From Persephonella sp964519345 (lineage in GTDB: Bacteria > Aquificota > Aquificia > Aquificales > Hydrogenothermaceae), in assembly GCA_964519345.1 (NCBI GenBank), contig CAZFKX010000010.1, positions 1 through 64,000 on the forward strand: a DNA stretch of 64,000 nucleotides. The letters run 5' to 3'. The notes under the pieces are model-generated. The model had not been told where the DNA came from. It saw only the letters and a list, made by a program, of their open reading frames with translations, and ran no database searches. Of the stretch, positions 8,128 through 14,951 are shown in pieces. The first letter of the stretch is position 1. Every line of letters begins with the position of its first letter. Both the position numbers and the translations under genes were made by a program.

Positions 8128-8663
8128 ATCCTTATGTTTGTATCCACCGCATCAATGCCATATTCGCGAATAAGTTTTTTGATGCTTAATCTCGGTCTTC
8201 TTCCTTGAAGCTGCTGATCTCTAAAAGTTTCGTACTTTCTCTTATTCAAAATTTGGCTGTAAACTAACTCTGTTGGTATTTTATAAGCATCAAAACTACC
8301 GTCCAGTTTAGAAAAGTCCAGAAAATAAAGCTTATCCCATTTTGAATCTGGACCAAAAGAAGTTAAATCATCTTCTATAGAAGAAGCTTTTATTTGCTCA
8401 GCTTCTTGCTTTTGCAAGTTATATGTATCTGCAGATGTAGGTTCCATTAAACGAACACTTCCTGAATATAAACACCACGCACCTTCACTCAATACTTCAG
8501 GTAAATTTGGAGATCTTCCCCCATAACTTTGAAGAATATTTTTCAAAGTAATCCATGCATTCCACATATCACGCATAATCTCCCTATCTACTTCTTCAAA
8601 AATTTGTATTTTGGCATTAACTTGTTCCCCAAAAACAGTTATCACTCTATTTTCAATACGCAT
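8121..8663 (-). CDS. Bsp6I-like type II restriction endonuclease
   Basis: 180 residues. The order GRSPNLPEVLSEG (49-61), DDLTSFGPDSKWDKLYFLDF (98-117), DGSFDAYKI (121-129) and a basic C-terminal tail (GRRPRLSIKKLI) matches my memory of the Bsp6I family, whose members cut within GCNGC-type sites and partner C5-methyltransferases. The usual length is about 170-190 residues, so it is complete. Candidate metal-binding residues are Glu60, Asp99, Asp110 and Asp125/Lys128. It follows the HTH gene with a one-base overlap, as expected for a controller-protein arrangement, and the methyltransferase diverges from the same control region. Recognition sequence is inferred, not shown. Confidence 0.7.
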   Translation of the reverse strand: MRIENRVITVFGEQVNAKIQIFEEVDREIMRDMWNAWITLKNILQSYGGRSPNLPEVLSEGAWCLYSGSVRLMEPTSADTYNLQKQEAEQIKASSIEDDLTSFGPDSKWDKLYFLDFSKLDGSFDAYKIPTELVYSQILNKRKYETFRDQQLQGRRPRLSIKKLIREYGIDAVDTNIRIW

Positions 8664-8950
8664 TACAGACCCACTTCCTTTAAAATAGAGCTTGGCAGTA
8701 GCTCCTCTGATGGTATAGGTTCGTTTCTGCTTTTATTTATTTCAACTAAGGCAAGGCAAATCCTTATAAAGGTCTTTAGGGATAAATCCTTTTTTTTATT
8801 TAGAACTTTATGTATATATGCAGAATCTACATTTAGAACATCGCTTATATCTTTGTAATTAGCACCTAAAATCCGAGCTTTTCGATTAATTTCGTCAACT
8901 AAAAGAGAAGCTGTATTTTCCCAGTCAAAATTTAATATTGTATTCTGCAT
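8663..8950 (-). CDS. HTH (XRE/Cro-like) regulator, probable controller of the restriction operon
   Basis: 95 residues. Residues about 28-60 (GANYKDISDVLNVDSAYIHK and VLNKKKDLSL) form an XRE-type helix-turn-helix, with I-S-D-V-L-N-V-D-S-A-Y-I-H-K as turn and recognition helix. First gene of the leftward four-gene operon, divergent from the methyltransferase with only about 60 bases between starts. By analogy with C proteins of type II systems, it probably binds the shared intergenic region and delays restriction-enzyme synthesis until DNA is methylated. No paired operator is obvious by eye in 8951-9011. Confidence 0.7.
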   Translation of the reverse strand: MQNTILNFDWENTASLLVDEINRKARILGANYKDISDVLNVDSAYIHKVLNKKKDLSLKTFIRICLALVEINKSRNEPIPSEELLPSSILKEVGL

Positions 8951-9011
8951 GTAATTGATGTTATATTATTTCTTAGAATTATTCATTGTCTGCATGGACA
9001 AAGGAGGGTTC
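8951..9011. promoter_or_regulatory. Divergent control region between HTH-restriction operon and methyltransferase
   Basis: Only 61 bases separate the ATG of the HTH gene from the preferred methyltransferase start. The right side carries AAAGGAGGGTTC before ATG 9012. Both promoters and any controller operator must lie here or inside the flanking coding ends. I see no clear palindrome. Confidence 0.4.
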
Positions 9012-10217
9012 ATGTACAAACCAAAAGTAGTTTCTTTGTTCTCTGGGGCTGGAGGCATGGATTTAGGATTTGAAATGGCTGGATATAACATCATCTGGGC
9101 TAATGATATAGATAAGTGGGCTGTAGAAACTTTCAAGAAGAATTTTCCTGAAACGGAAATAGTCTTAGGTGATATAAGTGAAATATCTTCAGATGAAATA
9201 CCAAGTTGTGATGTAGTAATTGGAGGGTTTCCATGCCAAGATTTTTCAGTATTAGGGGGAAAAACAAGAAAAGGAATACAAGCAAAGAGAGGAAAGCTGT
9301 ATAAAGAGTTTCTAAGAGTCGTTAAGGCTAAACGACCAAAAATTTTTGTTGCTGAAAATGTAAAAGGTATACTAAGTGCTAACAAAGGGTTAGCTATAAA
9401 AATCATAAAACATGACTTTGAGTATTTATCTGATGTAAACCTTGATGTGGATTTTGAATCTTTTACAGAAGAAGAAGTAAATGCATGGGACAATAATCTA
9501 CCTTTATTTACCTATGAAGAAATTAATCACAGCAGAGATTATGTTGTTTTTGTAGATTTATATAAATTTGTTGAGTATGGTGTTCCCCAAATTCGCGAGA
9601 GAGTTCTTATAATAGGAATCAGAAAAGATGTGTATAAAGCAGTAGGGGTTCCTTTTAAAAAACCTAAACCTTTAATTGAAGATCCTTCTAATTACATATC
9701 TTCAGGAGAAGTTTTAGAAGGAAAAGCTCTTTACTACGACAAACCTGTTGAAGAAGTTCCTTTCAACAATGAGATCCAAAAACTAAAACAAAGAACTATA
9801 GAAATGCTAAAAAGAATTCCAGAAGGAGGAAATTACCAAGATTTACCTCCAGAGTATGCTGTTAAAGGCTTAATGAGCAATATTTATAGGAGACTTCATA
9901 GAAAAAAACCGTCACCAACTATTATTGCAAATGGAGGAGGCGGAACCTGGGGATATCATTATGAAGAACCGAGGTCTCTTACAAATAGAGAACGAGCCAG
10001 ACTCCAAACTTTTCCAGATGATTTTATATTTGAAGGACCTATAGGAGAAGTTAGGAAACAAATAGGCAACGCAGTACCTCCATTGGGTATAATGCCTGTA
10101 GCTTTTGAGTTAAAAAAGTACCTTATTGAAAACTACAAATTGGAAAATGACGAATTTTACAAAAACTATACTAAAATTATAGGGCCAAGGATGTCAAAAA
10201 CTTTGCAAACAACATAA
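9012..10217 (+). CDS. DNA cytosine-5 methyltransferase
   Basis: 401 residues with the ordered C5-methyltransferase motifs: I (FSGAGGMDLGF, residues 10-20), IV (GGFPCQDFS, catalytic Cys75), VI (ENV, Glu115), VIII (PQIRERVLIIG), and X near the C-terminus (IGNAVPPLGI). It transfers a methyl group from S-adenosylmethionine to cytosine C5 in the island's target sequence. An upstream ATG at 8955 gives a longer frame, but the start at 9012 has AAAGGAGG 5 bases away and puts motif I at its usual distance. Together with the divergent Bsp6I-like enzyme it forms a type II system; the MIG-type glycosylase would repair deaminated 5-methylcytosine, frequent at high temperature. Confidence 0.92.
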   Translation: MYKPKVVSLFSGAGGMDLGFEMAGYNIIWANDIDKWAVETFKKNFPETEIVLGDISEISSDEIPSCDVVIGGFPCQDFSVLGGKTRKGIQAKRGKLYKEFLRVVKAKRPKIFVAENVKGILSANKGLAIKIIKHDFEYLSDVNLDVDFESFTEEEVNAWDNNLPLFTYEEINHSRDYVVFVDLYKFVEYGVPQIRERVLIIGIRKDVYKAVGVPFKKPKPLIEDPSNYISSGEVLEGKALYYDKPVEEVPFNNEIQKLKQRTIEMLKRIPEGGNYQDLPPEYAVKGLMSNIYRRLHRKKPSPTIIANGGGGTWGYHYEEPRSLTNRERARLQTFPDDFIFEGPIGEVRKQIGNAVPPLGIMPVAFELKKYLIENYKLENDEFYKNYTKIIGPRMSKTLQTT

Positions 10218-10571
10218 TAAAATTGGATTTTAAAATTATTTCAAACTTCTCCTAAAAAAAAGTAATTTATCATTTATTGGAAATAGTAAACACAAAACAG
10301 GAAAAGATAATCTGCACAGACTCTTTACTTTTAAACTGATCAAAAGAAATAAAATATACACTAATAAAATTATTGTAGTAAATTGGAAAAAAGTATTAAT
10401 ACATTAAAACTTATCCTGAGTGGATTGATAATGTGTAATTTACAGATAAAAATCATAGTATAATAAACATCGTAAATAAATCAATGCAGACAGTTGAGGG
10501 AACATACGACGATCTTCGTGATGGCAGGAATAGAAAATACTTGTCAGGCAAAAGCTATACAAGCAGGATTA
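10218..10571. other. AT-rich non-coding stretch after the methyltransferase
   Basis: No gene is supported. The segment is AT-rich with an isolated TATAAT-like hexamer near 10459 but no convincing -35. A frame from ATG 10484 reads through the tRNA-like fragment (MQTVEGTYDDLRDGRNRKYL and onward); it has no recognisable family and I do not call it. Confidence 0.4.
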
Positions 10572-10617
10572 AGGGACTGCAAATCCCTTATACGCGGTTC
10601 GATTCCCGCCCCCGCCT
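10572..10617 (+). pseudogene. Degenerate tRNA-Cys 3' half (anticodon GCA), probable attachment-site remnant
   Basis: AGGGA-CTGCAAA-TCCCT (10572-10588) is a perfect anticodon arm with anticodon GCA at 10579-10581. It is followed by a T-arm TTCGATT loop and the 3' acceptor strand CCCCGCC with discriminator T (10617), the tRNA-Cys identity base. The 5' acceptor strand GGCGGGG is absent upstream, and the T stem lacks one G (GCGG against CCCGC), so this cannot fold as a full tRNA. A 3' tRNA half of this kind is what integration of a mobile island into tRNA-Cys leaves behind. Confidence 0.75.
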
Positions 10618-10721
10618 CTCATCTTAAATCAACACTGAAAAAAATATCAACCCTTTCCGACTAATTAAACAATTGGAATTATCTGAAATTTTCGGGAAAA
10701 TTAGGGAATTTTTGATATCAA

Positions 10722-10745
10722 TTTTGCACCCAGTTTTCACCCAGT
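10722..10745 (+). repeat. Tandem 12-bp imperfect repeat near the tRNA-Cys fragment
   Basis: TTTTGCACCCAG at 10722-10733 is followed directly by TTTTCACCCCAG at 10734-10745. On the other strand both read CTGGG(G/T)G-rich. Short GGGTG-type direct repeats are common beside tyrosine-recombinase attachment sites, and this pair lies about 105 bases from the tRNA fragment. Confidence 0.4.
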
Positions 10746-10772
10746 AGTTTTCAATAAGCCATAAATATTGTT

Positions 10773-11126
10773 CACTCTATTTCTAAAACTTCTCTTGCTT
10801 TTTGAATTTCCTTTTCTAAATCCCTTTCTGTTATCTTTAATCCACTTAACTTTTTATACATTTAGACTCCTGCAATGCTTTTTTAAGCTAAAGTCTGGAT
10901 ATTTTTCTTTAAATTCTTTTATCACTTCTATTTTCTCCTGTTGTTTGTTGTTTTTTTTACAAACTCTTGCAAAAGTTCCATCTCAAGGGTCTTTTCTGCT
11001 AATAGTTTTTTTAGCGTCTCGTTTTCTCTTTTCAGCTTTTCCAGTTCTGGATTCTTACCGGAATATTTATGCTCCAGTCTTTCTTTTCCTTTTTCCTGAT
11101 ATGTTTTCTTCTCATCTTTTAACCCC
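10773..11126 (-). pseudogene. Remnant of an IS3-like transposase (OrfA end and OrfB beginning)
   Basis: Reading leftward from about 11118, one frame gives KGKERLEHKYSGKNPELEKL, then KRENETLKKLLAEKTLEMEL and LQEFVKKT, ending at a stop at 10928-10930. This is an OrfA-type leucine-zipper region. An overlapping frame then gives KIEVIKEFKEKYPDFSLKKH and CRSLNV, like the HTH start of IS3-family OrfB, and stops at 10854. What follows (YKKLSGLKITERDLEKEIQK) is in a third frame. No DDE catalytic core remains. The frame on the opposite strand at 10768-11166 is a shadow. The run GGGGGG near 11171 may be near an element end. Confidence 0.5.
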
Positions 11127-11166
11127 TATTAAAATTGTCTTATCTTTTCCTTTCTGTGTCCATTGA

Positions 11167-11548
11167 TTTAGGGGGGTCGCAACATTTTAACCAATTTTTT
11201 GTTGTTTATTTAGGTTGGAGTAGGATATTTTAATCTGATAGATTTTAATTGTCTGATTTTTCTTTGGTTTTTTTAAACTTTCTTTTATTTTTTTGGGGTG
11301 TTGCAGTCATTTAAAAACCTCTATTACAATTATAGCAAATATTAAGGATAAAAGAAGTTTTGAGAGTTTCTAAAGAAACTCTCTGCCATTTACCGCTCTT
11401 CTAAAAAGGAGTGCATTCCGGCAGATTTTTTCGTAAAAAATCAATATTTTTTCCATAAAATATTGCACAATTTTTTATGAGGTATTATATTTATAACTAC
11501 GTACTAAAAAAATTTTATATAAATAAACTAATATTTATGGAGGAAACT
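11167..11548. other. Non-coding stretch between the IS3-like remnant and the Clp gene
   Basis: No gene is supported. At 11362-11383 there is a perfect 9-bp inverted repeat, GAGAGTTTC-TAAA-GAAACTCTC, which may be an operator or stress-response structure of the Clp gene or a decayed terminator. It is not a recognised CIRCE element (TTAGCACTC-N9-GAGTGCTAA). The last 90 bases are very AT-rich and precede a GGAGG ribosome site. Confidence 0.45.
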
Positions 11549-14533
11549 ATGTTTAGTGAAAATCTACTGGATAAAAGATCAAAAGATTTTATAGAGCTAT
11601 CAAAAAGTATTGCTGAAAAACAAGGGGAAGAGCTTGTTGACACCGATCATCTTCTCCTTGCATTTATAAGTAAAAAGGACTCTCCTCTGATAAAAATACT
11701 TGAAAAAAGAGGTATAGACACACAGGATCTTGTCGTTAAGATTGACGGTTATTTGAAAGATCTGTATTCGCAGGTAAATAGATCTGTTTCAGAGTATGTA
11801 AACTATATTAAGGATCTTCAAAAACAATTAACAAAAATAAGAAACGATCTTATAAGTATTAGAGAAGAACTGGAAAGAGTCTCTCAGGAAAAGAGAGAGC
11901 TTGAAAATGAACTTAGATATGAAGAACATTCTTTCTGGGGTGGATTTGGAAGTTCAGTAAGAATGGAGTATGAGAGATTAAAAACTTATGAGAATCAGTT
12001 AAAAAATCAGATAAGACAGATAAAAAACTCTTTGTTGCAAATAATGGACGAAAAGACTGCAGAGGGTTTTATATCAGGCAGTATTTCATTAACAGCAGTT
12101 CTGTATAAAGTTATTGAAAGTTCTGATCTTGTAAAACAGATTGATGATCTTGGCCTATCGCCTGATAGAATTGTTGTTAAGATATCAAAAGATTCTCTTG
12201 GAACGGAAACAGGAAAAATATATAGTGATAAATTTATTAAGGTACTTGAAAACGCTGAAAAAAAAGCTTTATCGGAAGGGGAAACACAGGTTAAACCTTA
12301 TCATATAGCATCAGCACTTTTAGAAGATGATTCAACGATAGCAGGAAAAATATTAAAACAAATACTTACAGGAGGAAAAGAAAAAATGAATGGAGAAAAT
12401 ATCCAGAAAGAAATGGCTGAAGAAGAGAAATCACCTTTAGAAAAATTTACAGTTGATCTTACTTCCTTAGCAAGAGAAGGAAAACTTGACCCTGTTATAG
12501 GAAGGGAGAGAGAGATTCAGCAGGTAATTGAAGTTTTGCTTAGAAGAACAAAAAATAATCCTGTTCTTGTTGGAGAGGCAGGTGTTGGAAAAACCGCTAT
12601 AGTTGAGGGTCTTGCTCAGAAGATAGTGAATAAAGAGGTTCCAGAAGAGCTTTATGATAAAAAGATACTTGCACTTGATATGGGTGCTCTTCTTGCAGGA
12701 ACAAAATACAGAGGTGAGTTTGAGGAAAGACTTAAAGGAATAATAGATGAGATAAAAAATGATGGTAATATCATCCTTTTTATAGACGAACTTCATACTA
12801 TTGTTGGAGCAGGAGCTGCAGAAGGGGCGACAGATGCAGGAAATCTTTTAAAGCCGTCTCTTGCCAGAGGAGAGATAAGGGTTATAGGTGCTACAACTAT
12901 AGATGAGTATAGAAAGCATATAGAAAAAGATCCAGCACTTGAAAGAAGATTCCAACCTGTTTATGTGGAAGAACCTGATGTTGAAACGACTATAGAGATA
13001 CTTAATGCATTAAAGCAAAGACTTGAAAAACATCATGGTGTAAAAATAGATCCTTCAGCCATTGAAGCAGCAGCAAAGCTTACGCACAGGTATGTAACAG
13101 ACAGAAAACTTCCTGATAAGGCGATAGATGCTCTTGATCAGGCCTGTGCGAGAAAAAAATTAAAACTTGTGTATGCTCCACCTGAGGTCATTGAGATAGA
13201 AAGAAGGATAAAAATGCTTGATGAACAGATAGTGCAGGCTTCCTTAGAAGGAGATTATGAGAAGGAGGCACAGCTTAAGATAGAAAAGGCGAAACTTGAG
13301 AAAGAGCTTAAGGAGGTTATGTCAAAGTCAAATAGTGAGCATTTAAAATTAGAACAGTTAAAAAAACAGCTTGAAGAATATGAGAAAAAAATAATAGAGG
13401 CTGCAGAAAAAGGCGATTACGAAAGAGAAACTGAACTAAAGATAGAAAAAGCAAAGCTTGAGAAACAGATAAAAGAACTTGAACTGAAAATAGCTGAGAA
13501 GACAGTTGTTTCAGAAGACGATGTTGCTGAAGTAATTTCTGACTGGACAGGTATTCCAATATCAAGGCTAAAAGAAGAGGAAATGCAGAGACTTTTAAGA
13601 CTTGAGGAGGAACTTCATAAAAGAGTTGTTGATCAGGAGCATGTAATAAAAACTGTTGCAGAGGCAATAAGAAGAGCAAGAGCTGGCCTGTCAGATCCAA
13701 GAAAACCTTTAGCATCCTTTATGTTCCTCGGTCCAACAGGCGTAGGAAAAACAGAAACAGCTAAAGCACTTGCCGAGGTTCTTTTTGGTGATGAAGATGC
13801 TTTAATAAGACTTGATATGTCAGAGTTTAAAGAGGAGCATTCTGTAGCAAAACTGATAGGTGCACCTCCAGGATATGTAGGATATGAGGAAGGAGGTAAA
13901 CTTACAGAGGCTGTTAGAAGAAAGCCTTACTCCGTAATTCTTCTTGATGAGATAGAAAAAGCTCATCCAAGGGTGTTTGATGTTTTCTTACAGGTTCTTG
14001 ACGATGGAAGACTTACAGACTCAAAAGGAAGAACTGTAAATTTCAGAAATACGATAATTATAATGACCTCAAATATAGGAAGTCAGTATCTGACGTTAAT
14101 ACCTTTTGATGCTCCAGATGATGTGGTAGAAAAAGAGTTTGAGTCAGCTAAACAGAAAGTTTTAGATGAAGTAAAAAATTATTTCAGGCCAGAATTTTTA
14201 AACAGACTTGATGATATTCTTGTTTTCAAACCATTACTTAAAAAAGAACTTTTACAGATTGTTGACATGATGCTGAAACTTTTAAATGCAAGATTGAGAG
14301 ACAGGGATATACATCTTGAGGCTACAGAAAAAGCAAGAGAGCTGATATCAAAACTTGGTTATGATCCTGTTTATGGAGCCAGACCTCTTAGAAGAGCTAT
14401 ACAAAAGTATGTTGAGACACCGCTTTCTGAAAAGATACTTGCAGGAGAGGTTAAGTCTGGAGATACTGTTGTTCTTGATGAAGAAAATGGAGAGTTAATT
14501 TTCAAAATAAAGCAGAAATCTAAAAGTAATTAA
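11549..14533 (+). CDS. ClpB/ClpC-type AAA+ unfoldase with extended N-domain and duplicated middle domain
   Basis: 994 residues from ATG 11549, chosen because GGAGGAAACT precedes it; earlier in-frame starts lack a ribosome site. Order: first Clp N repeat (1-70), an unusual helical insertion (about 76-220, with coiled coil about 84-168), second N repeat (about 221-275), AAA1 with Walker A GEAGVGKT (342-349), a coiled-coil middle domain containing two similar units (EGDYEKEAQLKIEKAKLEK and KGDYERETELKIEKAKLEK), and AAA2 with GPTGVGKT. It couples ATP hydrolysis to threading or disaggregating proteins. The ClpP-docking [LIV]-G-[FL] loop expected for ClpA/ClpC is not evident in AAA2 (the nearest sequence is IPF), favouring a ClpB-like disaggregase. 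The UVR-like repeats resemble ClpC. Confidence 0.9.
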   Translation: MFSENLLDKRSKDFIELSKSIAEKQGEELVDTDHLLLAFISKKDSPLIKILEKRGIDTQDLVVKIDGYLKDLYSQVNRSVSEYVNYIKDLQKQLTKIRNDLISIREELERVSQEKRELENELRYEEHSFWGGFGSSVRMEYERLKTYENQLKNQIRQIKNSLLQIMDEKTAEGFISGSISLTAVLYKVIESSDLVKQIDDLGLSPDRIVVKISKDSLGTETGKIYSDKFIKVLENAEKKALSEGETQVKPYHIASALLEDDSTIAGKILKQILTGGKEKMNGENIQKEMAEEEKSPLEKFTVDLTSLAREGKLDPVIGREREIQQVIEVLLRRTKNNPVLVGEAGVGKTAIVEGLAQKIVNKEVPEELYDKKILALDMGALLAGTKYRGEFEERLKGIIDEIKNDGNIILFIDELHTIVGAGAAEGATDAGNLLKPSLARGEIRVIGATTIDEYRKHIEKDPALERRFQPVYVEEPDVETTIEILNALKQRLEKHHGVKIDPSAIEAAAKLTHRYVTDRKLPDKAIDALDQACARKKLKLVYAPPEVIEIERRIKMLDEQIVQASLEGDYEKEAQLKIEKAKLEKELKEVMSKSNSEHLKLEQLKKQLEEYEKKIIEAAEKGDYERETELKIEKAKLEKQIKELELKIAEKTVVSEDDVAEVISDWTGIPISRLKEEEMQRLLRLEEELHKRVVDQEHVIKTVAEAIRRARAGLSDPRKPLASFMFLGPTGVGKTETAKALAEVLFGDEDALIRLDMSEFKEEHSVAKLIGAPPGYVGYEEGGKLTEAVRRKPYSVILLDEIEKAHPRVFDVFLQVLDDGRLTDSKGRTVNFRNTIIIMTSNIGSQYLTLIPFDAPDDVVEKEFESAKQKVLDEVKNYFRPEFLNRLDDILVFKPLLKKELLQIVDMMLKLLNARLRDRDIHLEATEKARELISKLGYDPVYGARPLRRAIQKYVETPLSEKILAGEVKSGDTVVLDEENGELIFKIKQKSKSN

Positions 14534-14535
14534 TA

Positions 14536-14566
14536 AACAGAGGGGTTTTTATAACTCCCCTCTGTT
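14536..14566 (+). terminator. Strong hairpin after the Clp gene
   Basis: AACAGAGGGG (14536-14545) pairs perfectly with CCCCTCTGTT (14557-14566) around an 11-base loop containing TTTTT. It lies 3 bases after the Clp stop. There is no T-run after the stem on the + strand, because a TnpB-element end abuts it directly; that insertion may have displaced the T-tract. Confidence 0.7.
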
Positions 14567-14575
14567 ATTGGTGAA

Positions 14576-14775
14576 CTACTCCTCAATAAATTGAGGGGCT
14601 TCCTGTTTCACAGCTGGATGTCTCGTAGACTGCAGATTTCTCCCCATTCCGCCGACAGTGCCAGCTCCACAGGCTTTACTTCCCGCAGTTCCTGCGGTAG
14701 AGTTTTTTGGCAGGAGTTTTCCTTCTCCCTTCCTACCTTTTATTGTAGGAAAATTTTTAGTTTGGTTATCGCTTA
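14576..14775 (-). pseudogene. C-terminal remnant of TnpB (IS200/IS605, IS1341-type) and its right end
   Basis: Leftward translation gives KNSTAGTAGSKACGAGTVGG, then MGRNLQSTRHPAVKQEAPQF and IEE, stopping at 14576-14578. This is the characteristic tail of TnpB proteins (N-x-x-A-G-x-x-x-x-x-A-C-G, ending in QEA), and the DNA ends in the CCTCAATTTATTGAGGAGTAGTTCAC hairpin seen at right ends of these elements (20-base core at 14574-14600). Upstream of about 14779 the frame is closed, so the catalytic RuvC domain is gone. In intact elements this region also encodes the guide (omega) RNA scaffold; whether any RNA is still made is unknown. Confidence 0.8.
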
Positions 14776-14951
14776 TATTTACAAAATATATATAAGAATC
14801 TATGAAAATATCAACTGCCTGTATCTCTCATCTAAAGAAGAAAGGATTAGACAGTTGTTTTAATCCTAAATATTTTTAAAAATAAAAATATAATTTGATC
14901 AAAGAAACGAATGAAAAAAGATACTTTTGATAAGATTCCTAATTTGCGGTC
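14776..14951. other. AT-rich gap between TnpB remnant and mutS
   Basis: No gene or clear regulatory site is visible. It probably consists of decayed insertion-element DNA. Confidence 0.35.

Noticed and set aside
10523..10617. A full tRNA-Cys with a 5' half starting at GGCAGGA
   Set aside because: Only 5 of 7 acceptor pairs form, the length would be 95 bases without a long variable arm, and the T stem is missing a base, so a working tRNA is unlikely.
10768..11166. Rightward 132-codon frame rich in Phe and Leu
   Set aside because: It is the complement of the Lys/Glu-rich IS3-like transposase remnant on the other strand; composition and lack of a ribosome site show it is a shadow.
11549..14533. 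Firm assignment of the Clp protein as ClpC with ClpP binding
   Set aside because: The expected [LIV]-G-[FL] loop in AAA2 is not seen; only IPF is near the right place. The protein mixes ClpB and ClpC features.
14591..14863. Rightward 90-codon frame after the Clp gene
   Set aside because: It lies antisense to the TnpB tail and right end and has no family features.
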